Shown: one piece after another, positions 17,335-25,634 of the stretch
How the letters are laid out: each line of letters begins with the position of its first letter
How positions within the stretch are numbered: position 1 is the first letter of the stretch
NCBI GenBank assembly: GCA_041660525.1
Contig: JBAZWD010000004.1
Location: 62,001-126,000, forward strand
Length of the DNA stretch: 64,000 nucleotides
Reading direction: 5' to 3'
Origin: JABCZS01 sp041660525
Lineage (GTDB): Bacteria; Pseudomonadota; Gammaproteobacteria; JABCZS01
The notes under the pieces: generated by a model
Database searches by the model: none
What the model saw: the letters and a program-made list of their open reading frames with translations, nothing else
Told to the model about the DNA's origin: nothing
Translations under genes and position numbers: made by a program

Positions 17335-18834
17335 ATGAGCAGCAAACCTACACACGCAATATCCCCCACACGTGCGGAAGATTACCCACAGTGGTACCAG
17401 CAAGTCATTACGGCTGCTGATTTAGCAGATAATTCTGCGGTGCGTGGTTGTATGGTCATAAAACCTTGGGGTTATGCTATTTGGGAACGCATCCAAGCAA
17501 TTTTAGATGCGCAGTTTAAAGAAACTGGCCATGAGAATGCATATTTCCCTCTGCTCATTCCTTTAAATTATTTAGAAAAAGAGGCGCAACATGTTGAAGG
17601 CTTTGCCAAAGAATGTGCAGTTGTAACACACACACGCTTAGAAGCCAACGGTAAAGGTGGTTTAAAACCTGCTGGCGAATTGGAAGAACCTTACATTATT
17701 CGCCCAACCAGTGAAACAGTTATTGGTGTGCAATTTGCTAAATGGATTCAATCTTATCGCGATTTGCCGGTTCTTATTAATCAATGGGCTAATGTCATGC
17801 GCTGGGAAATGCGTACGCGGATGTTTTTGCGTACCAGCGAATTTTTATGGCAAGAAGGTCATACTGCACATGCCACACAAGAAGACGCTATTGCAGAAAC
17901 AAAACAAATGCTCAATATTTATGCCGACTTTGCAGAAAACTATGCGGCAATTCCGGTCATTAAAGGTGAAAAAACACCTGCGGAGCGTTTCCCCGGCGCT
18001 GTGAATACTTATACGATTGAAGCCATGATGCAAGATAAAAAAGCTTTGCAAGCCGCTACTTCGCATTTTTTAGGCCAAAATTTTGCAAAATCGTTTGATA
18101 TTCAATATTTAGATAAAGAAGGTAAACAAGAATTTGTTTGGACAACGTCATGGGGCATGTCGACACGAATGATCGGTGGTTTAATTATGACGCACAGTGA
18201 TGATGATGGTTTAGTATTACCACCACGCCTAGCACCACTGCATGTCATTATTATTCCTATTTACCGCAATGCTGAAGATGAAGAAAAAGTACTGGCATTT
18301 TGTGAAAAATTACAAAAAGATTTATCACAAACTTTTTATCATAACCAAGTGATACGCAGTAAAATTGATAAACGTGATTTAAACAGTGGTGAAAAATCCT
18401 GGCACTGGATTAAAAAAGGCGTGCCCGTACGCTTAGAAATTGGCCCGCGCGATATTGAAAAAGACAGCGTATTTATGGCGCGCCGTGATTTAGGCATTAA
18501 AGAAAAAACTTCGTTAATAAAAAATGATTTTATTGAAAAAATAAGCTCTATCTTAGATGAAATCCAAACCAATATATTCAATAAAGCCAAAAAATTCCAA
18601 CAAGAAAATCTACATATTGTAAAAAATATTGAAGAATTTAATGAAGTTCTTTCAGAATCAGGCATCGGTGGTTTTGTGCAATGTTACTGCGCGCCTGATG
18701 ATGTGGAAGATATCATTAAACCGATGAAAGTTAGTGCACGCTGCATTCCTCTGGAACAATCCGGTGAAACAGGTGTATGTATTTTCACAGGTGAAAATAC
18801 AAACCGCCAGGTCATTTTTGCGAAGGCTTATTAA
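17335..18834 (+). CDS. proS: Prolyl-tRNA synthetase, archaeal/eukaryal type
   Basis: The 499-residue class II synthetase charges tRNA-Pro. It has motif 2 as RWEMRTRMFLRTSEFLWQEG and motif 3 around GMSTRMIGGL. There is no INS editing insertion, which the 570-residue bacterial-type enzymes carry between motifs 2 and 3. Instead the C-terminus has a zinc-type domain with scattered cysteines (VQCYCAPDD, SARC, GVCIFTG) and ends in Tyr, all hallmarks of the archaeal/eukaryal class. It is flanked by a BON gene and a HEPN/MNT pair. It was probably acquired laterally, since the relatives I know carry the bacterial form. Confidence 0.92.
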   Translation: MSSKPTHAISPTRAEDYPQWYQQVITAADLADNSAVRGCMVIKPWGYAIWERIQAILDAQFKETGHENAYFPLLIPLNYLEKEAQHVEGFAKECAVVTHTRLEANGKGGLKPAGELEEPYIIRPTSETVIGVQFAKWIQSYRDLPVLINQWANVMRWEMRTRMFLRTSEFLWQEGHTAHATQEDAIAETKQMLNIYADFAENYAAIPVIKGEKTPAERFPGAVNTYTIEAMMQDKKALQAATSHFLGQNFAKSFDIQYLDKEGKQEFVWTTSWGMSTRMIGGLIMTHSDDDGLVLPPRLAPLHVIIIPIYRNAEDEEKVLAFCEKLQKDLSQTFYHNQVIRSKIDKRDLNSGEKSWHWIKKGVPVRLEIGPRDIEKDSVFMARRDLGIKEKTSLIKNDFIEKISSILDEIQTNIFNKAKKFQQENLHIVKNIEEFNEVLSESGIGGFVQCYCAPDDVEDIIKPMKVSARCIPLEQSGETGVCIFTGENTNRQVIFAKAY

Positions 18835-18848
18835 GGTCGTGTAACACA

Positions 18849-18881
18849 TTGATTTTTTAGCCTTATCTGATATTCTATCAG
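18849..18881 (+). promoter_or_regulatory. Promoter and operator-like repeat of the HEPN/MNT operon
   Basis: TTGATT (18849-18854), 16 bp, TATTCT (18871-18876). The inverted repeat CTGATA/TATCAG (18867-18872 and 18876-18881) overlaps the -10 box. The expected transcription start is at or within a base or two of the ATG at 18883, and no Shine-Dalgarno sequence is present, so the message may be leaderless. Confidence 0.5.
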
Positions 18882-18882
18882 T

Positions 18883-19197
18883 ATGAAAACCTTTACTGCA
18901 AAAGAACAGCGAGTCATTACGTCTATTATTGACCAGGCTTGCCAAGCGATCGAGCCCAAATCAATATACTTATTTGGGTCACGTGCACGCTTTAACGCAT
19001 ATGAAAATTCAGACTATGACTTTGCCTTTGAATTTGATGCAAAGCAATATGAAAAATGGATACGGTTTGTCTTTGAGGCTGAAGAAAAGGTGCCTACATT
19101 GTTACCCTTAGATCTAGTGAATATGAATGAAATCTCTCCTGCTTTTAGAGAGAAAATTTCACAAGAGGGAAAATTGATTTTTAAAAGGAATAAATAA
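18883..19197 (+). CDS. MNT-type nucleotidyltransferase (HEPN/MNT antitoxin)
   Basis: The 104-residue minimal nucleotidyltransferase shows the pol-beta motif LFGSRARFNAYENSDYDFA (GS followed by DxD). In HEPN/MNT systems this enzyme adenylylates the HEPN partner near its active site and neutralises it. The stop codon overlaps the next start by one base (TAATG), giving coupled synthesis. No Shine-Dalgarno sequence precedes the ATG. Confidence 0.85.
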   Translation: MKTFTAKEQRVITSIIDQACQAIEPKSIYLFGSRARFNAYENSDYDFAFEFDAKQYEKWIRFVFEAEEKVPTLLPLDLVNMNEISPAFREKISQEGKLIFKRNK

Positions 19198-19583
19198 TGC
19201 AACAATCAATAGAAAATTGTCAAAAAGCATTGGCTAAACTCAAAGAATTTCTTGATATTGCCAAAACAAATAATGCTGAATATATGCATGCGGCTGTTAT
19301 TCAAGCTTTTGAATATAATTTTGAATTGTTCTGGAAAATATACCAGAAAATGGCTAACCAAGAAGGCGAAAAGATTGGCAGCCCCAAACAAGCTTTTTCA
19401 TTCGCTTTCCAATCAGATTTAATAAAAAATGAAGAAACATGGTTAAGCATTTTAAATGATAGAAATTTAACTACGCATACCTATCATCGCGAATTAGCCG
19501 ACCAAATTTATACGCGGATCGCAAATCAATATTACAACGCATTCTATGATGCATTGAACATCATTAAAGCAAAAACAAAATAA
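19197..19583 (+). CDS. HEPN-domain protein (HEPN/MNT toxin)
   Basis: The 128-residue helical protein belongs to the HI0074-like nucleotidyltransferase-substrate family. The RNase motif of active HEPN toxins, Arg-X4-His, is present as RNLTTH near residue 90, so a ribonuclease toxin is plausible. A conserved Tyr two residues later (HTY) could be the adenylylation target. It forms a two-gene toxin-antitoxin cassette with the preceding gene, placed between proS and the dot/icm cluster. Confidence 0.82.
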   Translation: MQQSIENCQKALAKLKEFLDIAKTNNAEYMHAAVIQAFEYNFELFWKIYQKMANQEGEKIGSPKQAFSFAFQSDLIKNEETWLSILNDRNLTTHTYHRELADQIYTRIANQYYNAFYDALNIIKAKTK

Positions 19584-19588
19584 GCATC

Positions 19589-19930
19589 CTACTCTGGCAA
19601 TACACAGACATTATTCTGACAACGCATAGGCTGTAAGCAATTACTATCAAACTGGCAAGTTTGGCCGGGTGTATTGGTCGCAGTCGGCGTTTCTGGTTTT
19701 ATTTCCCCACACATTAATATTTGTACAGAATCTACAATAAAACCGGTTTTACTGGGAATCACTTTTTGAGGTAATACTTCAATATGTTGAATGCTGGCAA
19801 ATTGACTCGACAATAATGTCGTTCTTTCATGGGTTAACGCTAGTGGAATACTTTCTGTTTGCTTGCATGAGAGTGCGAATGCCGAAAAATGACAAAAAAT
19901 TAATACGAATATTACTAAAAATTTATACAT
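19589..19930 (-). CDS. Secreted cysteine-rich protein downstream of icmB
   Basis: The 113-residue protein has a signal peptide (FLVIFVLIFCHFSAFA) and six cysteines after it. The C-terminal module CQFDSNCLQPMRCQNNVC resembles small disulfide-rich repeats. It starts 8 nt inside icmB and ends the long minus-strand dot/icm operon, so it may be a periplasmic accessory of this secretion system. In Legionella the corresponding place after icmB holds tphA and icmF. No homology was recognised. Confidence 0.6.
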   Translation of the reverse strand: MYKFLVIFVLIFCHFSAFALSCKQTESIPLALTHERTTLLSSQFASIQHIEVLPQKVIPSKTGFIVDSVQILMCGEIKPETPTATNTPGQTCQFDSNCLQPMRCQNNVCVLPE

Positions 19931-22919
19931 TGGCTTGATAGTGTTTCAAAATTTCTTCAATGATATTTTGCAATACATTATGGCTGGACTCATCGGAAAG
20001 CTCACCGGCATCGCGCATTTCTAATAATCTGCGTTCCACGACTTGTGCAACAGAACCGCTGGGATACAATTTTGCTAAAATTTTCCGTGCTGCAGAAGGT
20101 CCAATACGATCGTATAACGCATTGCGCACATAAGCATCTTCTGCTGTGGTACTAAATGCCCATAATTCAATTGGACCTAGAGTATTGGTTAATAATTGTG
20201 TATTCATGCCTTCTTTGGTTGCAAATTGCGCGAGGAAAGTTCCGCCGCCGGCGCGTGGGCCATGAACGCGTGTGCGTAATGCATTTTTTGCTGTATCGGA
20301 TAAACCGAAGGTTTTAGCCGATTTTTCGAGGGATTGTGCAGGACCCGCATCCATAATAAAAACACTGGTTGCAAAATCTACCATGACTTCATCAAAATCT
20401 TCGAGTGCTTGTGATAAAAGTGCAATTTGCACTTTCCATTTACGTCCTTCACGCATATCCACTAATACTTGATCGCGTACGGATTTCGCTTTTGCGGTAC
20501 GGTGAAATTCATCAAATACGATGCGTTTTTGATCTTCACGAATTTCTAACACACGACCACGGTGATAATCACGATAGCGTTTTGGCATGTCTTGAACATT
20601 TTCATTAATTAAATAATAATCACGCCCTAAAATATAACGCGCAATCATATACATGACCGCTGTTTGACGATCAGCTGCTTCACCACCGGTTTTAGCGACT
20701 TCATCTAAATCCAGTGATACAACGCGTGATTCGCCCAAATCAAATGCTGTGGTACGCGATAAAATCGGATACTCACGTATAGCACTGGAAACCATACGGC
20801 TAAATGATTGAATCAAGGTCTCGCCTGTAGGCGCGATAATTTTACCAAATAAATCTTCTACTGCGGGGGTGCGGCATACGGCAGCAACATCGGCTAATAA
20901 AGGAACGGCAAAACGTTGCGCCAATAACGCTTCGTGTTTATAACCTGCATCAAATAAAGCATCGGTAATTTCCCACCAAGACGTATGTTCATCTACTTTT
21001 AACTCGAGGGTATACAATAACTCATCCACTTTTTTATCAACATTACTTGCATAGCGATGCGGGTTTTGTTGATCGGATGCTAATTTATACACTTCATCGA
21101 CCACCATGCCGACCATATCAGAAATACCATCATAAGCACGTTCAGCGCTTAAAGGTGTGGCTAATAAGGTTAAAAAATTCACTAAAAAACTGCGCTCTAA
21201 AGGTGTTGGGAAACGTGCACCCAATTGAGTATCAAAAGGATTAATGGCATATTCTGCTGTCATACGTAAACGATGATAAGCTACTAAATGTTTTTTATTC
21301 GTAGGCAAAGCTTCTTTTAATAAAGAAATTAAACCGCTACTAGAAGGACCCACATCAATAATGGCAATTCGCGGCAAACGTTCTTGTCCGGCATTTAAAC
21401 ATAAAGCTAAATTGATCGCATTAGATAAAACAGATTTACCCGAACCTGGGCGCGCATAAATTAAATCGATCCAAGTGGTTTGCATGGAAGAACCCGGTTG
21501 ATACGGCCATAATTTGCCATCAGGGGATCTGAGTAATAACGCACCATGTTGCCAGGGCGATGAAGGCCGCGCAATCGGTAACATGTAAACAACTTCTGAT
21601 AAAGGTGCAACCGAAGGTGTCGCTAAACTGCCTGAGCTTAAGGCCAAACTGCTGGAAACCACCGCACCAAAAGGATCGCCGGAAACTTCAGATACTTCGC
21701 AATAACCCCAACCTTGTACGGCTTTTGCTAATTCAGCTGCGCGTGATTTTAATAAGGCTTCTTCGCCTACTTTTGCCCAAGTGGTTAATGATACTTTTAA
21801 ACGTACCACCGCATCATCGGTATTGGTTTCAAAATATTGTAATAAATTTCTAGCATCTGAAATCATCGGATTACTGGTAGATGCAAAACTTAAAATAGAA
21901 GCTAATATCGCTTTAAAACCAAGAGAAGCTAAACCATTGCTTTCAACCATAAAAGAAACCCGCCAAGGAATTTTAGCGGCAACGACACGGTTAAATAAAT
22001 ATGTAAATGATTTTACTTCTTTGGGAAATAATTCAATAAATAACGGTGCATAAATGCGATCGCCAATACGGCAAATACGTAAATTTAAGTTCTCACCATC
22101 GCGTGGCAAAATTTGTGATGATAAAGAAGGCCACAATACTTCTGAGATATCGCGCTTATGTAATTTTAATTCCCGTACAGGAATGCGATCACCCGGTAAA
22201 TAAGGGCTCCATTGCTTATCTGTAAAGTCTTGATCAATGGTAAAGCGTGCTTCACGTATCACCGTATGAACATCTAATAATTTAATGGCAAGACCTAAAG
22301 TTTCAAGTTCTGTTAAAGTTGCACGGGTGAACGATTCATGCACTTCACGCAATTCAGGCGTAGTTGCAATCACACTTTGCGCATAACGCATGGGAGGAAT
22401 TTTTTGCTTTTTAATCAAAGCTAATTTATTTTTAAATGCAGCTTTTTGTTGCTGGTTTGACATGCTGGTAGGAAAGGTCCAAAGCACAATAAATGTTTTT
22501 TCTTCTGCGCAATAACGACCTAGCGTTTGCACGCGTTCATTAAATAAATCATCGAGTTCTAATTGTAAACGTTTAGCTGTGGCTATAGCCGGTGCTAACA
22601 CTTCTTTAATCTGCCCTTCTACGTTTTCGTTATCATAAGCAAATAAAATTTGTGCGCCATGCCCAGGTCTTGATAACGCCGTTTGCAGGGCGTGCGCTAC
22701 GCCCGTATGTAAACGTGAAAATTCTTCAGATCCGACTAAAAACTGTGCACCGTCTATTTTTATGACGGATAATAATGAACCATCGCGAGCTACCAAAGTA
22801 TGCTCATTATCAACCGCTTCTAAATCGCAATACGAACCGGCGGTTTGCTTCAACGAATTTGTGAACCATTCTAAGAATGAATCGACTGATTCTAATATCG
22901 GTTCAAAAAAATTTGTCAT
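19923..22919 (-). CDS. icmB: Dot/Icm ATPase IcmB/DotO
   Basis: The 998-residue VirB4-class ATPase matches the roughly 1000-residue family length. Walker A is ARPGSGKSVLSNAI, just before residue 500, and a Walker B region IVFDEFHRT lies in the C-terminal half. DotO energises effector transport and inner-membrane complex assembly on the cytoplasmic side, with DotB. It follows icmJ after a 1-bp gap, as in Legionella (icmD-icmJ-icmB). Confidence 0.95.
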   Translation of the reverse strand: MTNFFEPILESVDSFLEWFTNSLKQTAGSYCDLEAVDNEHTLVARDGSLLSVIKIDGAQFLVGSEEFSRLHTGVAHALQTALSRPGHGAQILFAYDNENVEGQIKEVLAPAIATAKRLQLELDDLFNERVQTLGRYCAEEKTFIVLWTFPTSMSNQQQKAAFKNKLALIKKQKIPPMRYAQSVIATTPELREVHESFTRATLTELETLGLAIKLLDVHTVIREARFTIDQDFTDKQWSPYLPGDRIPVRELKLHKRDISEVLWPSLSSQILPRDGENLNLRICRIGDRIYAPLFIELFPKEVKSFTYLFNRVVAAKIPWRVSFMVESNGLASLGFKAILASILSFASTSNPMISDARNLLQYFETNTDDAVVRLKVSLTTWAKVGEEALLKSRAAELAKAVQGWGYCEVSEVSGDPFGAVVSSSLALSSGSLATPSVAPLSEVVYMLPIARPSSPWQHGALLLRSPDGKLWPYQPGSSMQTTWIDLIYARPGSGKSVLSNAINLALCLNAGQERLPRIAIIDVGPSSSGLISLLKEALPTNKKHLVAYHRLRMTAEYAINPFDTQLGARFPTPLERSFLVNFLTLLATPLSAERAYDGISDMVGMVVDEVYKLASDQQNPHRYASNVDKKVDELLYTLELKVDEHTSWWEITDALFDAGYKHEALLAQRFAVPLLADVAAVCRTPAVEDLFGKIIAPTGETLIQSFSRMVSSAIREYPILSRTTAFDLGESRVVSLDLDEVAKTGGEAADRQTAVMYMIARYILGRDYYLINENVQDMPKRYRDYHRGRVLEIREDQKRIVFDEFHRTAKAKSVRDQVLVDMREGRKWKVQIALLSQALEDFDEVMVDFATSVFIMDAGPAQSLEKSAKTFGLSDTAKNALRTRVHGPRAGGGTFLAQFATKEGMNTQLLTNTLGPIELWAFSTTAEDAYVRNALYDRIGPSAARKILAKLYPSGSVAQVVERRLLEMRDAGELSDESSHNVLQNIIEEILKHYQANV

Positions 22920-22920
22920 T

Positions 22921-23550
22921 TTAAAAATCGTCCATGCTTAAATCGTTGGCTTCCAATTTTGGTAAGATAATCGTTGACCAATGCAGTATTTGTTCAGAAA
23001 AATTCTGTTGATTCGGTAATAAACGCAAAGGTAGCATTACTTTTTTTTGTACGTCACGTCCCATGTTTTGCGTATCCAGCAAGGATTGTCCGAATAAATC
23101 TGAAATGCTGGCATCTTTACCAAAAATTTCATCTACAGGTTGCATCAATTGCCGCAAATTACGATAAAGGGATTTGGCCGTTTCAACATACGGCGTTTTA
23201 GATGCAATTAAACAAAATAAAACCCTTACAGAGTGCATTAAATCCGCTTGTGACATTTGCGGAAAATAGATAATACGATCTTCTCGTCCTAAAACACCTA
23301 AGAAATTACATTCCATACACAATGCACAACAGGTGGCTAAATTCGACATTTCATTTTGACGGTAATTGCCATTAATATTAGCCACTTCTTGATGCACTAA
23401 ATCACGAAAACCACAATACTGACATTGATATTTATCCCGAATAAACACTTTCTGCGCAATTTTTTGGAAGGCGCTTTGTTTGCGTCTGGCTTTAAACAAT
23501 CGCCAGCCATCCAGGTTTGCAGAAAGTGTTAAAGGATGCATCAGTATCAA
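22921..23550 (-). CDS. icmJ: Dot/Icm coupling-complex protein IcmJ/DotN
   Basis: The 209-residue protein has a zinc-binding HNH-like cysteine set, CQYCGF near residue 40 and CCALCMECNFLG near residue 75. DotN binds DotL and anchors the type IV coupling complex with IcmS-IcmW. It overlaps icmD by 4 nt (ATGA). Confidence 0.93.
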   Translation of the reverse strand: MILMHPLTLSANLDGWRLFKARRKQSAFQKIAQKVFIRDKYQCQYCGFRDLVHQEVANINGNYRQNEMSNLATCCALCMECNFLGVLGREDRIIYFPQMSQADLMHSVRVLFCLIASKTPYVETAKSLYRNLRQLMQPVDEIFGKDASISDLFGQSLLDTQNMGRDVQKKVMLPLRLLPNQQNFSEQILHWSTIILPKLEANDLSMDDF

Positions 23551-23942
23551 CCGCCTCCAGAAGAAGGATTTGTACCAAAAATATCGCCACCCGTAGAAGT
23601 ACCTGTTTCTGCACCTGAGCCGAAAATGGTCACACCGGTTGCTTCAATCATGGTCGGTAACCAAACAAGACCAATACCGATAAATAACAGCATAAAACAT
23701 GTACCTAAAGTCACTTGTGCAGGATTATCTTTATGTTGTTTAAATTTTAAAACACCCGCACTGGCAAAACCAATACCGGAAACATAACAAAGCGCAACGA
23801 CCAAGTTAACGATTTGAGAAATCGAACCTGTGGCAGCTTCTGCTAAATCACCTAAAGTTTGATCGCCACCAGCTTGCGCAAGCATTAAACCGCCCGCGAT
23901 AGCCCAGATAACGGTACTCGCTAAAAGAAACTTTATTTTCAT
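23547..23942 (-). CDS. icmD: Dot/Icm membrane protein IcmD/DotP
   Basis: The 131-residue protein has a signal-anchor N-terminus and two further hydrophobic segments (IVNLVVALCYVSGIGFASAG and TCFMLLFIGIGLVWLP). The C-terminus is glycine-rich. ATG 23942 gives 6 nt to the AGGAG site; the ATG one codon earlier would give 3. It is related in sequence to icmC upstream (both carry a G-GLVWxPT segment), indicating an old duplication. Confidence 0.9.
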   Translation of the reverse strand: MKIKFLLASTVIWAIAGGLMLAQAGGDQTLGDLAEAATGSISQIVNLVVALCYVSGIGFASAGVLKFKQHKDNPAQVTLGTCFMLLFIGIGLVWLPTMIEATGVTIFGSGAETGTSTGGDIFGTNPSSGGG

Positions 23943-23957
23943 CATTATCTCCTTACA

Positions 23958-24467
23958 TTAATAAAACCCAAAAGTATTCATTAAAATCCTAACAGTAGCA
24001 CCAATATGGTATGCAAAAATCCCGCCTATAATATGTGTTAAACCTTTGCCTACAGTAGCTTGACTGCCTTGTTCCCCAGATTTCACTATATAGTACCAAC
24101 CTCGAATAAAGGCAACAATACCTACTAAACGAATGACTTCAAATGCGACTTCAATGACCGTATCAATCTCATGACCATAACTTGGGTTATACGATAAAGG
24201 GCTGGTGGTGCCCCAAAACGTATAAGTAGTCATATCAATTAAAGTAGGCCACCAAACCAAGCCTACGCCTACAAAAATTTTAATAATAGGGCCAGTAATT
24301 TCCATTTGCTGGCTCATCATACTGCGCGTATCGCCTAATGATTTTAAGGCATATAACCCGCCACCTATCATAAAAATACCCAGCAAATAAGTGCCGGCTG
24401 TCACTAGTATGCTAAGTCCTGATAAAGACTCAGCAAATGTTACAATCATATTGACTAAGTCATTCAT
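23958..24467 (-). CDS. icmC: Dot/Icm membrane protein IcmC/DotE
   Basis: The 169-residue inner-membrane protein has about four hydrophobic segments, including LSILVTAGTYLLGIFMIGGG and VGVGLVWWPTLID. It lies between icmG (7-bp gap) and icmD, the Legionella order. No clear ribosome site precedes the ATG, so translation is probably coupled to icmG. Confidence 0.9.
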   Translation of the reverse strand: MNDLVNMIVTFAESLSGLSILVTAGTYLLGIFMIGGGLYALKSLGDTRSMMSQQMEITGPIIKIFVGVGLVWWPTLIDMTTYTFWGTTSPLSYNPSYGHEIDTVIEVAFEVIRLVGIVAFIRGWYYIVKSGEQGSQATVGKGLTHIIGGIFAYHIGATVRILMNTFGFY

Positions 24468-24474
24468 CGGCGCA

Positions 24475-25623
24475 TTACTCTTCTTCGCGGAACACGGTCT
24501 CCGAACTCATAGTGACAGTTCCTGCAACAGGATCAATATTCATCACGCGTCCATAACCTGGCACATCATCACCGCGTGCAACTGTAATTAATTCTCCAGT
24601 TTGACTCATTAACCAAGCACGTCCTGGAATAACAGCCTGAACCACCATCGGTACAGGTATCATAGATTTTGCTTGCATGGCTTGACGGCTTAAATTAGCA
24701 GCACGTTGTGTTTGCTCGGAAACAGCTACATGTAAATCAACTTCATTACCAATAACACCCACTTGCGCTTCTAATGCAGATAAACGCTGATTTAAAGCAT
24801 TTAATGCGCTCACTTGTGTATTCAAATCTTCTAAGCGCGATAAAACATCTTGCAAGCCACCCTCTTCTTCAGCAATCTTGGTAACCATTTGTTCCATTTG
24901 TTCTATGCGAACATGTGCGCCTTGTAATTGGGTGAGTTGATCATTGAGCACATTCATGCCTTGTTCTATCGTATCTAAACGATCATCAATTTGGCGTATT
25001 TCCACAGTACCGTTATTATTTGTAGGTTGTGATGTAGTTTTAACCGATGTCATTTTCGTTTGGGTCGGAACGGGCGTAATTTCTTGAGAATTATTACTTT
25101 GTAATAGTTTATAGCCACCGTAAATAAGAACTAATAAAATCAATAACGAAATCCAGGGGTGACGCTTAAATAGATTGCCGCGTTTTTCCGTCGTTTGCAT
25201 CGGCGGAATAGCACCTTGTTCATCCAGATCATTATCAATGTTGGAATCGATGTCGGTGTTAAAATCATTAAAATCTGTATCTGTATCAGTATCCGTTTTA
25301 AAATCGTTATCTTCATCAAAAAGCGTATTGTCTTGCTCTTTAAGTGTTTCCTTGGGTAAGAAATCATCATCGAAATCAAAGTCAGAATCAAAATCCGGAT
25401 CAAAAGGTTCTTCAACTTTTGTATCAGCAGGTTTATCAGCTTGCGCCGTGTCCTGAATATCATTAGGCTTTTTCATGAATTCTTCAGAAAATTCATCAGG
25501 AAAATCATCTGTAAAATTAAACTCATCAAAATCGTTTTGAGTCGTTTTGTTTTCGTTATCAAATTCGTTATCGAATTCGTTATCGAATTCGTTATCGGTT
25601 GTAAGTTTTTTATCGTCGTCCAT
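24475..25623 (-). CDS. icmG: Dot/Icm protein IcmG/DotF
   Basis: The 382-residue protein has a long acidic cytoplasmic N-terminus of about 155 residues built on Asn/Asp-Glu-Phe and Asp-Thr repeats, one transmembrane helix (WISLLILLVLIYGGYKLL), a coiled-coil region (residues about 205-285) and a small C-terminal periplasmic domain. It is clearly longer than Legionella DotF (about 270), because of the repetitive N-terminus. DotF sits in the inner membrane by the DotC-DotD-DotH-DotG core. AGGA precedes the ATG. Confidence 0.9.
   Translation of the reverse strand: MDDDKKLTTDNEFDNEFDNEFDNENKTTQNDFDEFNFTDDFPDEFSEEFMKKPNDIQDTAQADKPADTKVEEPFDPDFDSDFDFDDDFLPKETLKEQDNTLFDEDNDFKTDTDTDTDFNDFNTDIDSNIDNDLDEQGAIPPMQTTEKRGNLFKRHPWISLLILLVLIYGGYKLLQSNNSQEITPVPTQTKMTSVKTTSQPTNNNGTVEIRQIDDRLDTIEQGMNVLNDQLTQLQGAHVRIEQMEQMVTKIAEEEGGLQDVLSRLEDLNTQVSALNALNQRLSALEAQVGVIGNEVDLHVAVSEQTQRAANLSRQAMQAKSMIPVPMVVQAVIPGRAWLMSQTGELITVARGDDVPGYGRVMNIDPVAGTVTMSSETVFREEE
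25562..25597. repeat. Three perfect 12-bp tandem repeats in the icmG 5' coding region
   Basis: AATTCGTTATCG occurs three times without a mismatch, with a decayed fourth copy just before it. On the minus strand it encodes repeated Asp-Asn-Glu-Phe near residues 9-20 of IcmG. In-frame copy number changes would shorten or lengthen the acidic N-terminus. Confidence 0.9.
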
Positions 25624-25634
25624 GTTTTCCTACC

